From the NCBI GenBank assembly GCA_963801715.1, contig CAWDGB010000015.1, positions 124,001 through 188,000 on the forward strand: a stretch of 64,000 nt of DNA, given 5' to 3'. The notes below the pieces were generated by a model. It searched no databases. It saw nothing but the letters and a program-made list of their open reading frames with translations, and had not been told where the DNA came from. This DNA is from CAVVJA01 sp963801715 (lineage in GTDB: Bacteria; Actinomycetota; Actinomycetes; Mycobacteriales; Jatrophihabitantaceae). A program made the translations under genes and the position numbers. Every line of letters starts with the position of its first letter. The stretch's first letter is position 1. Shown here in pieces: positions 1 through 9,400 of the stretch.

Positions 1-348
1 ACGGACGGTCCACGTCGAGCCTGACTGGTTCACGATGACCGCTCGGACGACGGTGCGAGCGCCGGCCGCCGACGCACCCCTGCCAGTAGAGGTCGCGACC
101 GGAGCCGGAGTGGCGGACGCCGTGACCGGAGGCGCTGCACTCACCGCTGTCCACGTCGAGTCACCGGACACAGCCGCGGTCGCACCGAACCAGATGGCCA
201 CCGCGGCGACAGCGATGGCAACCGCGATCGCTGCCATGGAGGTGGCGTGTCGGCGCAACCAGGACTCGTGCGGCGTCGGTCGGTTGGGTGGCGGTGGCAC
301 AAACGGGATAGGTTCGGTCGGCTGGGTCACCGCACCACCGTCGAGCAT
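1..348 (-). CDS. Membrane-anchored hypothetical protein, N-terminal fragment cut by the window edge
   Basis: An open frame runs on the minus strand from an ATG at 348 (alternative GTG at 330) to base 1 without a stop, about 116 residues. It begins with a Pro-rich cytoplasmic stretch (TEPIPFVPPPPNRPTP), then one hydrophobic segment at roughly residues 38-57 (MAAIAVAIAVAAVAIWFGAT). An Ala/Thr/Pro-rich extracytoplasmic linker follows, and the fragment ends in VNQSGSTWTVR. The layout, a single N-terminal anchor followed by a linker and a beta-rich start, is what one sees in secreted DUF5666-like proteins. That family placement is inference only, because most of the domain lies outside the window. 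The function is unknown. Confidence 0.6.
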   Translation of the reverse strand, partial: MLDGGAVTQPTEPIPFVPPPPNRPTPHESWLRRHATSMAAIAVAIAVAAVAIWFGATAAVSGDSTWTAVSAAPPVTASATPAPVATSTGRGASAAGARTVVRAVIVNQSGSTWTVR

Positions 349-398
349 GCACATGCACGATGTGCCATCGATATGTCAGGGTTTGGTATGGAGCTGCC

Positions 399-683
399 GT
401 GGTAGGCATCGCCAGGCAGACTGAGTCCGTGGATCGGGCGGAGCTGCGTAGCTGGATCGAGGACGCGCTCGCGCGTCACGACCGAGATGTTCGCGAGCGC
501 GATGAGGTCGTTGCCAATGTGACGGCGGCGGAGATCGTTGATGCGGTCTGGGGTCGGCTGCCGCTCGCCGTGCGGAGGAAGGCGACCCGGGCGGAGGTTC
601 AGGCCAGCGTGACCATGCTGACTCTGCGACGAGGGATTGCCTTGATGCGCACCGATGTCGACGCGCCCGCAGCCATCGAATGA
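399..683 (+). CDS. Small hypothetical protein
   Basis: About 94 residues. The GTG at 399 is preferred because GGAG (390-393) lies five bases upstream; GTG 429 is an alternative. The protein is mostly charged and helical (RSWIEDALARHDRDVRERDEV...), with no signal peptide or membrane segment. The middle, AEIVDAVWGRLPLAVRRKATRAEV, suggests a compact helical domain. It stands alone between the divergent edge gene and the convergent TrmO-like gene. I do not recognise the family. The codon use looks coding (GC-rich third positions), but a real protein here is only moderately certain. Confidence 0.5.
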   Translation: MVGIARQTESVDRAELRSWIEDALARHDRDVRERDEVVANVTAAEIVDAVWGRLPLAVRRKATRAEVQASVTMLTLRRGIALMRTDVDAPAAIE

Positions 684-707
684 AGCGAAGGCAGCTCGCT
701 GACGCGG

Positions 708-1124
708 CTAGCGGTCGCCGACTTCGCCGATTACGGGCTTGACGTCGAGGATCGGCGTGCCGTCGATCGCCTCGAGGTTCGCCACCCGGACCCGGTTGCC
801 GTCGACGGCGAGAACGCGCACGCGGTGTAGTCCGATCGGGTTGGGCCGGTCCGGCGAGCGCGTGTTGAAAACACCCTCTTCGGGACGCGACGGGTCGCTG
901 CGCGGATGCGTCTTCAGCACGTCTCGGTGGGCCTGGTGCAGCCAGGTCAAGACGAGGAATTCCTCTGCTGGCACGACGCCGGCGAGCCCGGGCGTGACGG
1001 CCTCTTCGAACACGAGAACGGAATCCGGCGCGCCCTCGTCGCCTTGCCGCGGGGCCGCCGAGCGGTCGACCAGCGGACTGGCAACCCATCCGATCGGAAC
1101 GACAGTGAACGACGAAACCGTCAC
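708..1124 (-). CDS. TrmO/TsaA family protein (tRNA t6A37 N6-methyltransferase-like)
   Basis: A 138-residue protein starting at GTG 1124. It carries the TsaA/TrmO (VirR/YaeB) signature NTRSPDRPNPIGLHRVRVL at about residues 87-105 and the N-terminal IGWVASP strand of the beta-barrel fold. Family members use S-adenosylmethionine to methylate N6 of threonylcarbamoyladenosine at position 37 of some tRNAs. This protein is only the single-domain version (the E. coli enzyme is longer with a C-terminal extension), so the substrate is inferred. It sits 17 bases after the stop of the upstream cupin gene on the same strand, so the two are probably cotranscribed. Confidence 0.8.
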   Translation of the reverse strand: MTVSSFTVVPIGWVASPLVDRSAAPRQGDEGAPDSVLVFEEAVTPGLAGVVPAEEFLVLTWLHQAHRDVLKTHPRSDPSRPEEGVFNTRSPDRPNPIGLHRVRVLAVDGNRVRVANLEAIDGTPILDVKPVIGEVGDR

Positions 1125-1141
1125 GAATGCCCCCCGTGCGT

Positions 1142-1534
1142 CTAGAGCTCGTGCCCGGTAGTGCTATCGACATAGTCGGGGATGTCGCCCTCGTGCCGGT
1201 TTCCGGTACTCGACGTGCCGGTCGGCTCGAACATCAGAATTGAGCTCCCCGGCGAGGACGGCTTGTGCTCGGTGCCTTTCGGGACGACGTACGTGTCGCC
1301 CGGATGGAGTTCGATGATGCTCTCCCTGCCATCGGCATCCCGGGTCGCCACATCGAACCGTCCATCCAGCACCAGGAAGAACTCATCAGTGTCTTCGTGC
1401 ACGTGCCAGACGTGCTCGCCCCGGGCGTGGGCTACGCGGACGTCATAGTCGTTCATCCGGGCCACGATGCGAGGGCTGTAAACCTCCTCGAAAGAGGCGA
1501 GCGCGGCGGTCAGGTTCACAGGCTTGCTTGTCAT
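1142..1534 (-). CDS. Cupin domain protein
   Basis: 130 residues from ATG 1534 (MTSKPVNLTA); upstream in-frame starts exist but would extend into the divergent promoter region. It shows cupin motif 1 (HVWHVHEDTDEFFLVLDGRF, about residues 40-59) with metal-ligand histidines and a glutamate, and motif 2 (GDTYVVPKGTEHKP, about 77-90). The size and motifs match the small mannose-6-phosphate-isomerase-like cupins, most of which have no assigned reaction. It is divergent from the LuxR regulator at 1650 and upstream of the TrmO-like gene. The function cannot be narrowed from sequence. Confidence 0.8.
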   Translation of the reverse strand: MTSKPVNLTAALASFEEVYSPRIVARMNDYDVRVAHARGEHVWHVHEDTDEFFLVLDGRFDVATRDADGRESIIELHPGDTYVVPKGTEHKPSSPGSSILMFEPTGTSSTGNRHEGDIPDYVDSTTGHEL

Positions 1535-1649
1535 ACCTGTGATCATGCAGCAACGTGCGCGGCTATTTTCCGCGCGCTGCAACCTGGCCGAATGCTAGAC
1601 GGATCTCGATGGCCGGATGCCATGGGATCATCCGAGCGTGGTTCGAATG

Positions 1650-4199
1650 CTGGAGCGTGACGACCAGCTCGCCCGCCTCCAGTACTTGTTCGAGCAGGCC
1701 ACCCTCGGCTTCGGCCATCTCGTCTTTATCGGCGGCGAGGCCGGCGCGGGTAAGTCGATGCTGGTACAGACATTCACCGAGTCGATTGCGGCGGGAGCCC
1801 TAGTCCTCATCGGATGGTGCGACCCCGTGTCGCCTCCGCGGCCTGCTGGACCCCTCGTCGACATGGCCCGCGGCTTCGGCGAACCGGTTTCGTCGGTCCT
1901 GCGTCACGAGAGCCGTCCTGGTCTGTTCGATGCGGTCTATGCCGATCTAGCCGCTGCGCAGCGCCCGACCGTACTGGTCTTCGAGGACGTTCACTGGGCC
2001 GACGAAACCACCCTTGACCTGCTGCGATTCCTTGGTCGCAGGCTGGGAACGGCTCCCGCACTGGTCCTGGCAACCTACCGGGACGACGAGACCGGACCTG
2101 ACCATCCGCTGCGATCGCGACTCGGTGACCTAGCCACCCAATCCGCGGTCTCGCGGATGGCGCTGGCGCCGCTGTCGCTGGACGCCGTGACCACACTCGC
2201 CGGCGAGTCGAGCGTCGACGTATCTCGCATCTGGGCCCGGACCGGAGGCAACGCGTTCTTCGTTACTGAGGTGTTGCAAGCTGGGTCCGATGATGTGCCC
2301 GCGACCGTCGCCGATGCAGTGCTTGCCCGTGTTGGACGGCTCTCGTCGACAGCTCGACACGCGCTCACGGCCGCTGCTGTTCTGGGCCCGCGGGCCGAGC
2401 GTTTCGTCCTGCTCGAGGTTGTCGACGGTGACAACGGGGCGGTCGACGAGTGCGTCCGCGCCGGCCTGCTTCAGCTCTCTTCTCCCGCTTTCACCTTTCG
2501 TCACGAGCTCGTTCGTCAGGCCGTCCTGTCCGGGATCGGAGATGCGCACCGGCGGCGGTTGAACGCGCAGGTTCTCGATGCGCTGCGCGCCCGTCGTGCC
2601 GATCAGGACCTCGCCAGACTTGCCGAGCTCGCCGAGAACGCCGACGATGGGGGCGCCGTCGTCGAGTTCGCGCCAGCGGCCGGACTGCGAGCAGCGCGCC
2701 TGGGATCGCACCGCGAAGCGGCGACGCAATACGCCCGCGCGCTCCGATTCGCCCTCGGCGAGGACGAGCGCGCCGACCTGCTGCAGCGGCTTGCCATAGA
2801 GCGCTACCTGACCGGCGACGTGATCAGCGCTGTCGAGTCAGGAGAGCAGGCACTGTATTTGCGGCGAGTGCTCGGGCAACAACAGCAGACCGGAGAGGCA
2901 CTGCGTTGGCTGTCTCGCTTCTACTGGTATTCGGGGAACCGGGCAGCTGGGGAACGCTGTGCGGCCGAATCGCTCGATGTCCTGTCGCCACTCGGGCCGT
3001 CGGCCGAGCTCGCCATGGCCATGAGCTCGCAATCCCAGCTACTCATGCTCGGCGGTGAGCACGAGGCGGCGATCCGGTGGGGTACGCGAGCGATCGCTCT
3101 TGCCACCGATCTCGACTTGCCCGACGTCGTCGCACATGCGATGAACAACGTCGGGACGTCGGAGTCCTCCCTTGGGATTCCCGAGGGGCTGAATCGGCTG
3201 CGAGGAAGCGTCGAGCTTTCGTTGGAACTCAGTGACGCCGGAGACCACGTCGCCAGGGCCTATACGAACCTCTCCCACCACCTCGTCGGCCTGCGACTCC
3301 TGGACGACGCCGCAATCGTCCTCGACGAGGGATTGGCGTATTGCGCCAGCCAGGACCTCGATGTGCAGATCCCCTATCTGCGCGCAACCAGAGCGCTGAT
3401 GAACGTGCACCGCGGGCGATGGACAGAAGCTATGACCGAAGCCACCGAGATTCTCGCCTTCCGCGGCAGCACGCCGATACATCGATTCGCTGGCCTTCTC
3501 CCAGCAGTGATGGTAAATATGCGCACCGGCGCACCGAACTCCGAGATGACTCGCGAACTCGGTCAGCTAGCCCACGACCTCGACGAGGTTCAGCGCCTCG
3601 CTCCTTACGCCTGTGTGCTTGCCGAGTCCTACTGGTTGGCCGGACAGCAGGTCACGGTCGACCCCGAGCTGTCGGCGATCTACGCGCGGACGACCTCATC
3701 CGGCGAACGCACTGCGGCAACCGAACTCGCGTGGTGGCTCAGCCGGGCCGGCCTGGCCGTCGACCCACCGACCATTCGCCACGGTGCCTTTCGGGATGCG
3801 CTCAAAGATCCTCGTTCGGCTGCCGCCCACCTCGAACTCGTCGGCAGCCGATACGACGCCGCAGCCTGCCTGATGGAAGGCAACGAGGAGGATCTCCAGC
3901 GGGCGCTCGACATCTTCAATCGGTTGGGCGCCAAGCCCGCGGCCGCGGCGGCCCAGGCGATGCTACGCAAGCTCGGTGCGAGCAAGATCCCGCGTGGCCC
4001 GCGCCCAACAACGCGACGTGATCCGCACGGACTCACCGCCCGCCAGCTCGAAGTTCTCGACCTGATGGCCGAGCACCTGACGAATGCCGAGATCGCGCAG
4101 CGGCTGTTCTTGTCCGAGCGCACCGTCGACCATCATGTGTCAGCCATCCTCTCGAAGCTTCAGGTCCGAACCCGGGAAGAAGCGATTCGCCACGGATAG
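1650..4199 (+). CDS. Large LuxR-family regulator with N-terminal AAA ATPase (LAL type)
   Basis: About 849 residues from ATG 1650 (MLERDDQLARL, the usual LAL opening); GTG 1638 is possible. The N-terminus has Walker A GGEAGAGKS (about residues 29-37) and Walker B VLVFEDVHWADE (about 107-118), placing it with MalT-like STAND ATPases. A long helical middle resembles TPR repeats. The C-terminus is a LuxR helix-turn-helix (LTARQLEVLDLMAEHLTNAE then IAQRLFLSERTVDHHVS, about the last 60 residues). Such proteins usually bind DNA when an inducer and ATP are present; the inducer here is unknown. It is divergent from the cupin gene and lies upstream of two small genes, which are its nearest candidate targets. 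Confidence 0.9.
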   Translation: MERDDQLARLQYLFEQATLGFGHLVFIGGEAGAGKSMLVQTFTESIAAGALVLIGWCDPVSPPRPAGPLVDMARGFGEPVSSVLRHESRPGLFDAVYADLAAAQRPTVLVFEDVHWADETTLDLLRFLGRRLGTAPALVLATYRDDETGPDHPLRSRLGDLATQSAVSRMALAPLSLDAVTTLAGESSVDVSRIWARTGGNAFFVTEVLQAGSDDVPATVADAVLARVGRLSSTARHALTAAAVLGPRAERFVLLEVVDGDNGAVDECVRAGLLQLSSPAFTFRHELVRQAVLSGIGDAHRRRLNAQVLDALRARRADQDLARLAELAENADDGGAVVEFAPAAGLRAARLGSHREAATQYARALRFALGEDERADLLQRLAIERYLTGDVISAVESGEQALYLRRVLGQQQQTGEALRWLSRFYWYSGNRAAGERCAAESLDVLSPLGPSAELAMAMSSQSQLLMLGGEHEAAIRWGTRAIALATDLDLPDVVAHAMNNVGTSESSLGIPEGLNRLRGSVELSLELSDAGDHVARAYTNLSHHLVGLRLLDDAAIVLDEGLAYCASQDLDVQIPYLRATRALMNVHRGRWTEAMTEATEILAFRGSTPIHRFAGLLPAVMVNMRTGAPNSEMTRELGQLAHDLDEVQRLAPYACVLAESYWLAGQQVTVDPELSAIYARTTSSGERTAATELAWWLSRAGLAVDPPTIRHGAFRDALKDPRSAAAHLELVGSRYDAAACLMEGNEEDLQRALDIFNRLGAKPAAAAAQAMLRKLGASKIPRGPRPTTRRDPHGLTARQLEVLDLMAEHLTNAEIAQRLFLSERTVDHHVSAILSKLQVRTREEAIRHG

Positions 4200-4444
4200 G
4201 GCCACCGGCCAATGTGGGTACCGCGTTCGGTCGAGATAGGCACCGTTCACCGATGGCGCTTCCCAAGACGCCTCCTACCGTCGCAAGGGTCGGTTCGAGA
4301 AGCGAGCCCGACGTAGTCAAGTAGAAGGGTGCGGCGAGTTCGGCGAGTCGGACGCTCCTCGAGCGCCATCCCCCGTAGGCGAGCGCGGAGTTCCCCCACC
4401 GAGAGATCGACATTCGCCGCACCTTTTGGACCAGTGGAGTGATC
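4200..4444. other. Intergenic stretch before the small-protein pair
   Basis: 245 bases between the LuxR-type regulator and the small gene at 4445. I see no convincing open frame on either strand and no terminator-like hairpin with a U-tract. The end of the stretch supplies the GGAG ribosome-binding site (4436-4439) of the next gene. A promoter for the small genes could lie here, but no clear -35/-10 pair is visible. Confidence 0.4.
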
Positions 4445-4672
4445 ATGACCTCATACCTCGTGGCCCTCGCGGCCGATGCGCATCGCCAAGAACTCCTCGC
4501 CAGAGCGGAACGTCATCGGCTGGGCCGCGACGCGTCCGGCGCCCGAGCACCATTGAGTCGACGACTCCGGGTGATCCGTGCCTGGATCAGGCCGGCAAGC
4601 AAGGTGGCCGTGCCGGGTCCTTCCCGCCGAGCCGCAGCACGGACGCCATCCGCCCCGCCGATGAACTGTTAG
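4445..4672 (+). CDS. Small basic hypothetical protein
   Basis: About 75 residues from ATG 4445, preceded by GGAG at 4436-4439 with five-base spacing, which decides this start over GTG 4439. The N-terminal half (MTSYLVALAADAHRQELLAR then AERHRLGR) is a predicted amphipathic helix; the rest is rich in Arg, Pro and Ala. Short proteins of this style are common in actinobacteria next to LAL or stress regulators, but I know of no assigned function. It is followed after 135 bases by a secreted/membrane small protein on the same strand, and both may answer to the upstream LuxR-type regulator. Confidence 0.55.
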   Translation: MTSYLVALAADAHRQELLARAERHRLGRDASGARAPLSRRLRVIRAWIRPASKVAVPGPSRRAAARTPSAPPMNC

Positions 4673-4766
4673 CGGAGCCCGTTCGAACCCGACCGAGAGT
4701 CCGTCCAGACCGCGACCGGCGTCCCGAAACGCCGTGCCGTTGGCCATGGGCAGCGCTTACCGCAAT

Positions 4767-4785
4767 CCGCCGGGGGAACCGGCGG
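4767..4785 (+). promoter_or_regulatory. GC-rich hairpin in the leader of the small membrane protein
   Basis: CCGCCGG (4767-4773), loop GGGAA, then CCGGCGG (4779-4785): a perfect 7-bp stem with a five-base loop. It ends 22 bases before the ATG at 4808 and just ahead of the AAAAGGAG ribosome-binding site. It could be a terminator for the preceding small gene or a leader structure affecting translation. There is no U-tract, so its role is not settled. Confidence 0.4.
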
Positions 4786-4807
4786 GCTCATCCGAAAAGG
4801 AGCAACC

Positions 4808-5110
4808 ATGACCGTCATCCGCCGCATCACGGCCACCGTCCTCGCTACGGTCGGCGCCGTCCTCGGGCTGCTTGCCGCAGCCAGCCTTGCCGCAGCCTCC
4901 CCAGTCTCACCGAACGACGGCAACGCTTTCCCCACCTCGGTGCCGCAGCCGCCGACCGGAACGCCGACCAACCCGGTCGTGGACAGCGGTTCGCCCTGGT
5001 GGACCTTCGTCCTCGTCGCCGCGGCCGCGGCCGCGGTCACTCTGCTCGTGGGCCTGGTCGTCAGCCGGATCCGCCAGCAGCACAGCACAGCCACCCAACT
5101 CGCGCACTAG
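4808..5110 (+). CDS. Small secreted/membrane protein with signal peptide and C-terminal TM helix
   Basis: 100 residues from ATG 4808 with an excellent AAAAGGAG ribosome-binding site. Residues 1-30 are a classic signal peptide (MTVIRRITATVLATVGAVLG then LLAAASLAAASPV). The middle is a short Pro/Thr/Gly-rich extracellular linker. Residues about 64-87 form a transmembrane helix (WWTFVLVAAAAAAVTLLVGLVV) followed by a positively charged tail (SRIRQQH). The predicted topology is an exported loop anchored by one helix. No family is recognised. It converges with the sulfite-oxidase-like gene, and their ends are 37 bases apart. Confidence 0.7.
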   Translation: MTVIRRITATVLATVGAVLGLLAAASLAAASPVSPNDGNAFPTSVPQPPTGTPTNPVVDSGSPWWTFVLVAAAAAAVTLLVGLVVSRIRQQHSTATQLAH

Positions 5111-5147
5111 CAACGCTCAGGGCCTGCGCCACGCGGCGCAGGCCCGA

Positions 5148-6261
5148 TTAGTCGGCAAGGACCACGACGGGAACCTGCTGGATCGTGTTGTTGGCGAATC
5201 CGCCCCGGTTCCAGGGCTGCTCGGTCGGTTGCCGGCGGCCCGACGCGTCCGTCGCGCGTACCCATAGCGTGTGCTGGCCGGGCTGGGCCTCCCACACCCA
5301 TGTCCAGCCGCACCAGTCCCATCGCGCGACGTTCGCCATCAAGAGTGGCTAGATGCCAGGTGCGGCCGCCGTCGCTGCTGACCTCAATTGTGGTGATCGG
5401 CGCATAGCCCGACCAGGCGCGCCCGTGCAGGCTGACCGGCCCGGGGTGAAGGAAGCGCGTGCGGGTCATGAAGTCGGGCCAGCCCGGCGGAATGACCAGC
5501 GCGCGAGGTTCCATCCGAGTCACGGGTACGCCAGGCTGGTGGGGATCCACTCGCAGCTGGTAGGCGACATCCTGCTGGAATCCGGTGAATGCAGAATCGA
5601 TGACGGTGATGTCCGTCAGCCACTTGACATGCGCCATGCCATACCAGCCCGGTACGAGCAACCGCAGCGGGAAGCCATGCTGGGGAGGCAGCGGGGCGCC
5701 GTTCATCTCGTACACCAACAGCACGTCATCGTCGAGCGCATCCGCCAGCGACAGGCTTCGCTGATAGGTCTGCTCGACGCCGCGCTCGACCCCGTGGTCG
5801 CTGCCGGTGAAGACGACCTCGCGGGCCTCCGTCGTCGGTGCCGCTCGACGCAGCAGTGGCGCGAGCGGAGTGCCGGTCCACTCGGCGTTTCCCACGGCCT
5901 CGACGAGCCAGGGTTGGCTCACCGGGCGCGGCAGAAGGCGAGCCCGGCCGTTGCCGGCACACTCGATCGTTACCCGGCGCGTGGCGCGCGGCATTGCCCG
6001 AACGCTGTCCAGGTCGACGGTGAACGGCGAGTCGACAACGCCGCCGACATGCAGGTGCCACGCGGCCGGATCGACATCGGGGATGTCGTAGTGAATCAGC
6101 AGATAGTGCAGCCCGATCGGTGTGACGTCGTAGCGCAGCGCCTCCAATGGCATGCCATGGTTGCGGCCGGCCAGCTGCAGCTCGTCCTGCGAGATGCCCT
6201 CGCCGATCTCCGCTATCCGGGACGGGCCTATGACCTGCTCCGCCGCTGACACGGTGACCAC
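5148..6261 (-). pseudogene. Sulfite oxidase-like molybdopterin oxidoreductase, frameshifted near the C-terminus
   Basis: Starting at GTG 6261 (or 6252), the first roughly 305 codons encode an oxidoreductase molybdopterin-binding domain with TIECAGNGR (the Cys that ligates Mo in the sulfite oxidase fold) and GSDHGVERGVEQTYQRSL. The Mo-co dimerisation domain begins at about residue 255 (PPGWPDFMTRTRFLHPGPV). After WHLATLDGERR the frame must move to read RWDWCGWTWVWEAQPGQHTL and end with GGFANNTIQQVPVVVLAD at 5148. Unshifted, the frame runs into unrelated residues to 5107. The break lies between 5322 and 5346 and equals one surplus base. No signal peptide is visible, so a cytoplasmic enzyme is likely; the electron acceptor and substrate are unknown. 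Confidence 0.8.
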
Positions 6262-6323
6262 CCCTATCCGCCGCCCGGTACCTGCAGCGCCAGCTTCCCC
6301 CGAGCGTAGCCGCTACGCGGTCG

Positions 6324-6368
6324 TGATCTTGGACTTGCAGCCCTGGGGAGCCGATAAGTCCAAGATCA
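6324..6368. repeat. Inverted-repeat element, copy 1
   Basis: TGATCTTGGACTT (6324-6336) is the exact reverse complement of AAGTCCAAGATCA (6356-6368), with a 19-base loop. Similar elements occur at 14934-14978 and 47975-48027. The right arm with flank, CGATAAGTCCAAGATCAT, is identical over 18 bases to the copy at 14963-14979. This copy lies between two divergent genes (sulfite oxidase-like and dnaE2), so a transcription terminator role is unlikely for it. Confidence 0.75.
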
Positions 6369-6412
6369 TCGAGAATGGTGGCGGATTCGGCGAGTACAAA
6401 CGGCTTGACTAG

Positions 6413-6428
6413 TCGAACATTTGTTCGA
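6413..6428. promoter_or_regulatory. LexA/SOS box upstream of dnaE2
   Basis: TCGAAC-ATTT-GTTCGA is a perfect match to the actinobacterial (mycobacterial-type) LexA operator TCGAAC-N4-GTTCGA. It ends 11 bases before the dnaE2 ATG, so LexA would cover the promoter or transcription start. This predicts DNA-damage induction of dnaE2 and the two genes after it. Confidence 0.9.
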
Positions 6429-6439
6429 ATACTGAACAG

Positions 6440-9400
6440 ATGGGCTGGCAGAACCCTCCGATGCCGTGGCAGGAGCTGGAGCGCCGCCTGTCCGGCCGAG
6501 CCGAGCCCGATGACCGCGACGAGCTGGTGGGTGACGGCGGCGATTCGCCGGCCTGGTCGCGCAAACGTACCGCGTACATCCCCGCCGGGGACGCCCGTCC
6601 GATCGACGGCGGAGCCCCTCCGGTGCGGTACGCGGAATTGCATGCGCACTCGTCGTTCAGCTTCCTCGACGGGGCCAGCTCACCGGAGGAGATGGTCGAG
6701 GAGGCGGTCCGGCTCGGTCTCTCGGCACTCACCCTGACCGACCATGACGGTTTCTACGGGATCGTGCGGTTCTCGGAGGCAGCCGACACTCTCGGGTTGC
6801 CGACGGTGATCGGAGCCGAGCTCTGTCTGGACGTCCCGATGCCGACTACCCAGTCCGAGCGGATGGTCGCCGCCCGGGTTGGTAAGCCCGACCCGACCGG
6901 GCACCACCTGCTCGTGCTGGCCCGCGACCCGACCGGCTATGCCAGCCTGGCTCGAGCGATCAGCACTGCCCAACAACGTGGCGGCGTCAAGGGCCGCCCG
7001 GTGTACGACGGTGATGAGCTGGCGGAGCTGGCCAACGGTCATTGGCTGGTGCTCACCGGATGCCGCAAGGGACTGGTACGCGCAGCGTTGGCGAGTGGGC
7101 TCGACTCGGCGCGACGCGCACTCGCCAACCTGATCGACCGGTTCGGGCGGGACAACGTCGTCGTCGAACTGACCTACGCCCTCGACCCAGTTGCCGACGA
7201 ACGCTACGACGCGCTGACCCTGCTCGCCGAGGAAGCGGGCCTGCCGGTCGTCGCCACCACGGCCGCGCACTACCACGGTCCACCGCGACGGCCACTGGCC
7301 ACTGCCATGGCCGCTGTACGCGCACGTAGCAACCTCGACGAGATGGACGGGTGGCTACCCGCATTCGCCGACCAGCACTTGCGGTCCGGTGCGGAAATGG
7401 CGGCCCGATTCGCCCGCTGGCCGGGAGTGGTCGAGCGAGCGGCATCGCTGGGTGACCAGCTGGCCTTCCCGCTACGGCTCATCGCCCCGCAGCTGCCACC
7501 CTTCCCCGTCCCACCTGGGCACACCGAGATGACCTACCTCGCCGAGCTAGCCCGCGCCGGTGCCGTCGAACGGTACGGCGACCGCAAGCCAGAGGAACGC
7601 GAACGCGCCTTCGCGCAGATCGAACACGAACTCGCCATCATCGACGAGCTCGGGTTTCCGGGCTACTTCCTCGTCGTCTCGGACATCGTGCAGTTCTGCC
7701 ACTCGCGGGGAATCCTCTGCCAAGGCAGGGGATCTGCTGCCAACTCAGCAGTCTGCTACGCACTGCAAATCACCGCCGTGGACGCAGTTCGCTACGAATT
7801 GCTCTTCGAACGGTTCCTCTCCCCTGACCGGGACGGGGCACCTGATATCGACGTCGACATCGAGTCCGACCGGCGTGAAGAGGCCATTCAGTTCGTCTAT
7901 GGCCGATACGACCGCGACCACGCGGCCCAGGTAGCCGACGTCATCACCTACCGGCCCAAGTCGGCCATTCGTGACATCGCCAAGGCGCTCGGTTACTCCC
8001 CCGGTCAGCAGGATGCGTGGAGCAAGGAGATCGAGCAGAGTTATTACTGGGCGCCGGACCTATTCACCCGCGAGGACGAGGCGCCGACCTCAGTGCAGTC
8101 GGAAGTACCGCAGCGCGTCGTGGATCTCGCCGCCGAACTGCAGAACGCCCCACGACACATGGGGATCCATACCGGCGGCATGGTGATCTGTGATCGTCCG
8201 GTAGTCGAGGTCTGCCCGGTGGAATGGGGCCGCATGCCGGACCGCACCGTGCTGCAGTGGGACAAGGACGACTGTGCCGCCATCGGGCTGGTCAAGTTCG
8301 ACCTGCTCGGGCTAGGCATGCTCTCGGCTTTGCACTACTGCTTCGAGTTCGTCGAGCAATGGTTCGGGGTGCATTACGGCCTGCACGAGGTGCCGCCAGA
8401 AGATCCGCTTGTCTACGAAATGCTGCAACGGGCTGACACCATCGGTGTTTTCCAGATCGAGTCCAGAGCACAGATGGCCACCCTGCCTCGACTACGCCCG
8501 GAGAAGTTCTACGACCTGGTCATCGAGATTGCGTTGATCCGGCCCGGCCCTATCCAAGGCGAATCCGTGCACCCCTATATTCGCCGCAAGCACAAATTGG
8601 AGAAGGTCACCTATCCCCATCCCAAGCTGAAAAAGCATCTGGAGAAAACGCTCGGCGTGCCACTGTTCCAGGAACAGTTGATGCAGCTCGCCATCGACGC
8701 CGCCGGGTGTTCGCCGTCGGAAGCCGATCAGGTGCGGCGGGCCATGGGGTCCAAGCGTTCGCACGAGCGAATGGAAGCTCTGCGGCACCGGCTCTACGCC
8801 GGAATGGCGCGCAACGGCATCGTCGGGGCAGCTGCCGACGACATCTACCTCAAGATCAAGTCGTTCGCATCGTTCGGCTTCGCCGAGAGCCACTCGATCA
8901 GCTTCGCCTTCTTGGTCTACGCCTCCAGCTGGCTGAAGCTCTACCACCCGGCTGCATTCTGCGCATCGCTGCTCAACGCGCAGCCGATGGGTTTTTACTC
9001 GCCGCAGACGCTTGTGCACGACGCCAAGCGACACGGCGTCGTCGTGCTCGGCCCGCACGTGAACCTCTCGCCTGCGGCCGCCGGGCTCGAAGCGGTGCCG
9101 GATGGCTACCCGGTCGACCCGCCCTATACCGGTCCGGGACCACCGCAACCGGCGGTGCGGCTGGGATTGTCCAGCGTGCGCACCATCAGCAGCGAGCTGG
9201 CCGAGCAGATCGTCGCCGAGCGGAGTCACGGCGGTGCCTATACCTCGATGGCCGACTTGACCCGGCGCGTGGGTCTCACCGTCGACCAGGTCGAGGCCCT
9301 GGCTACTGCCGGAGCATTCGACTGCTTCGGTCTGTCCCGACGGACTGCGCTCTGGGCCGCCGGGGCGGTCGCCGCCGACCACCCTGGTCAGTTGAACGTG

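Noticed and set aside
5107..5147. Unshifted end of the sulfite oxidase-like gene
   Set aside because: The residues after the break do not resemble the family; the +1 frame ending at 5148 restores the expected C-terminus.
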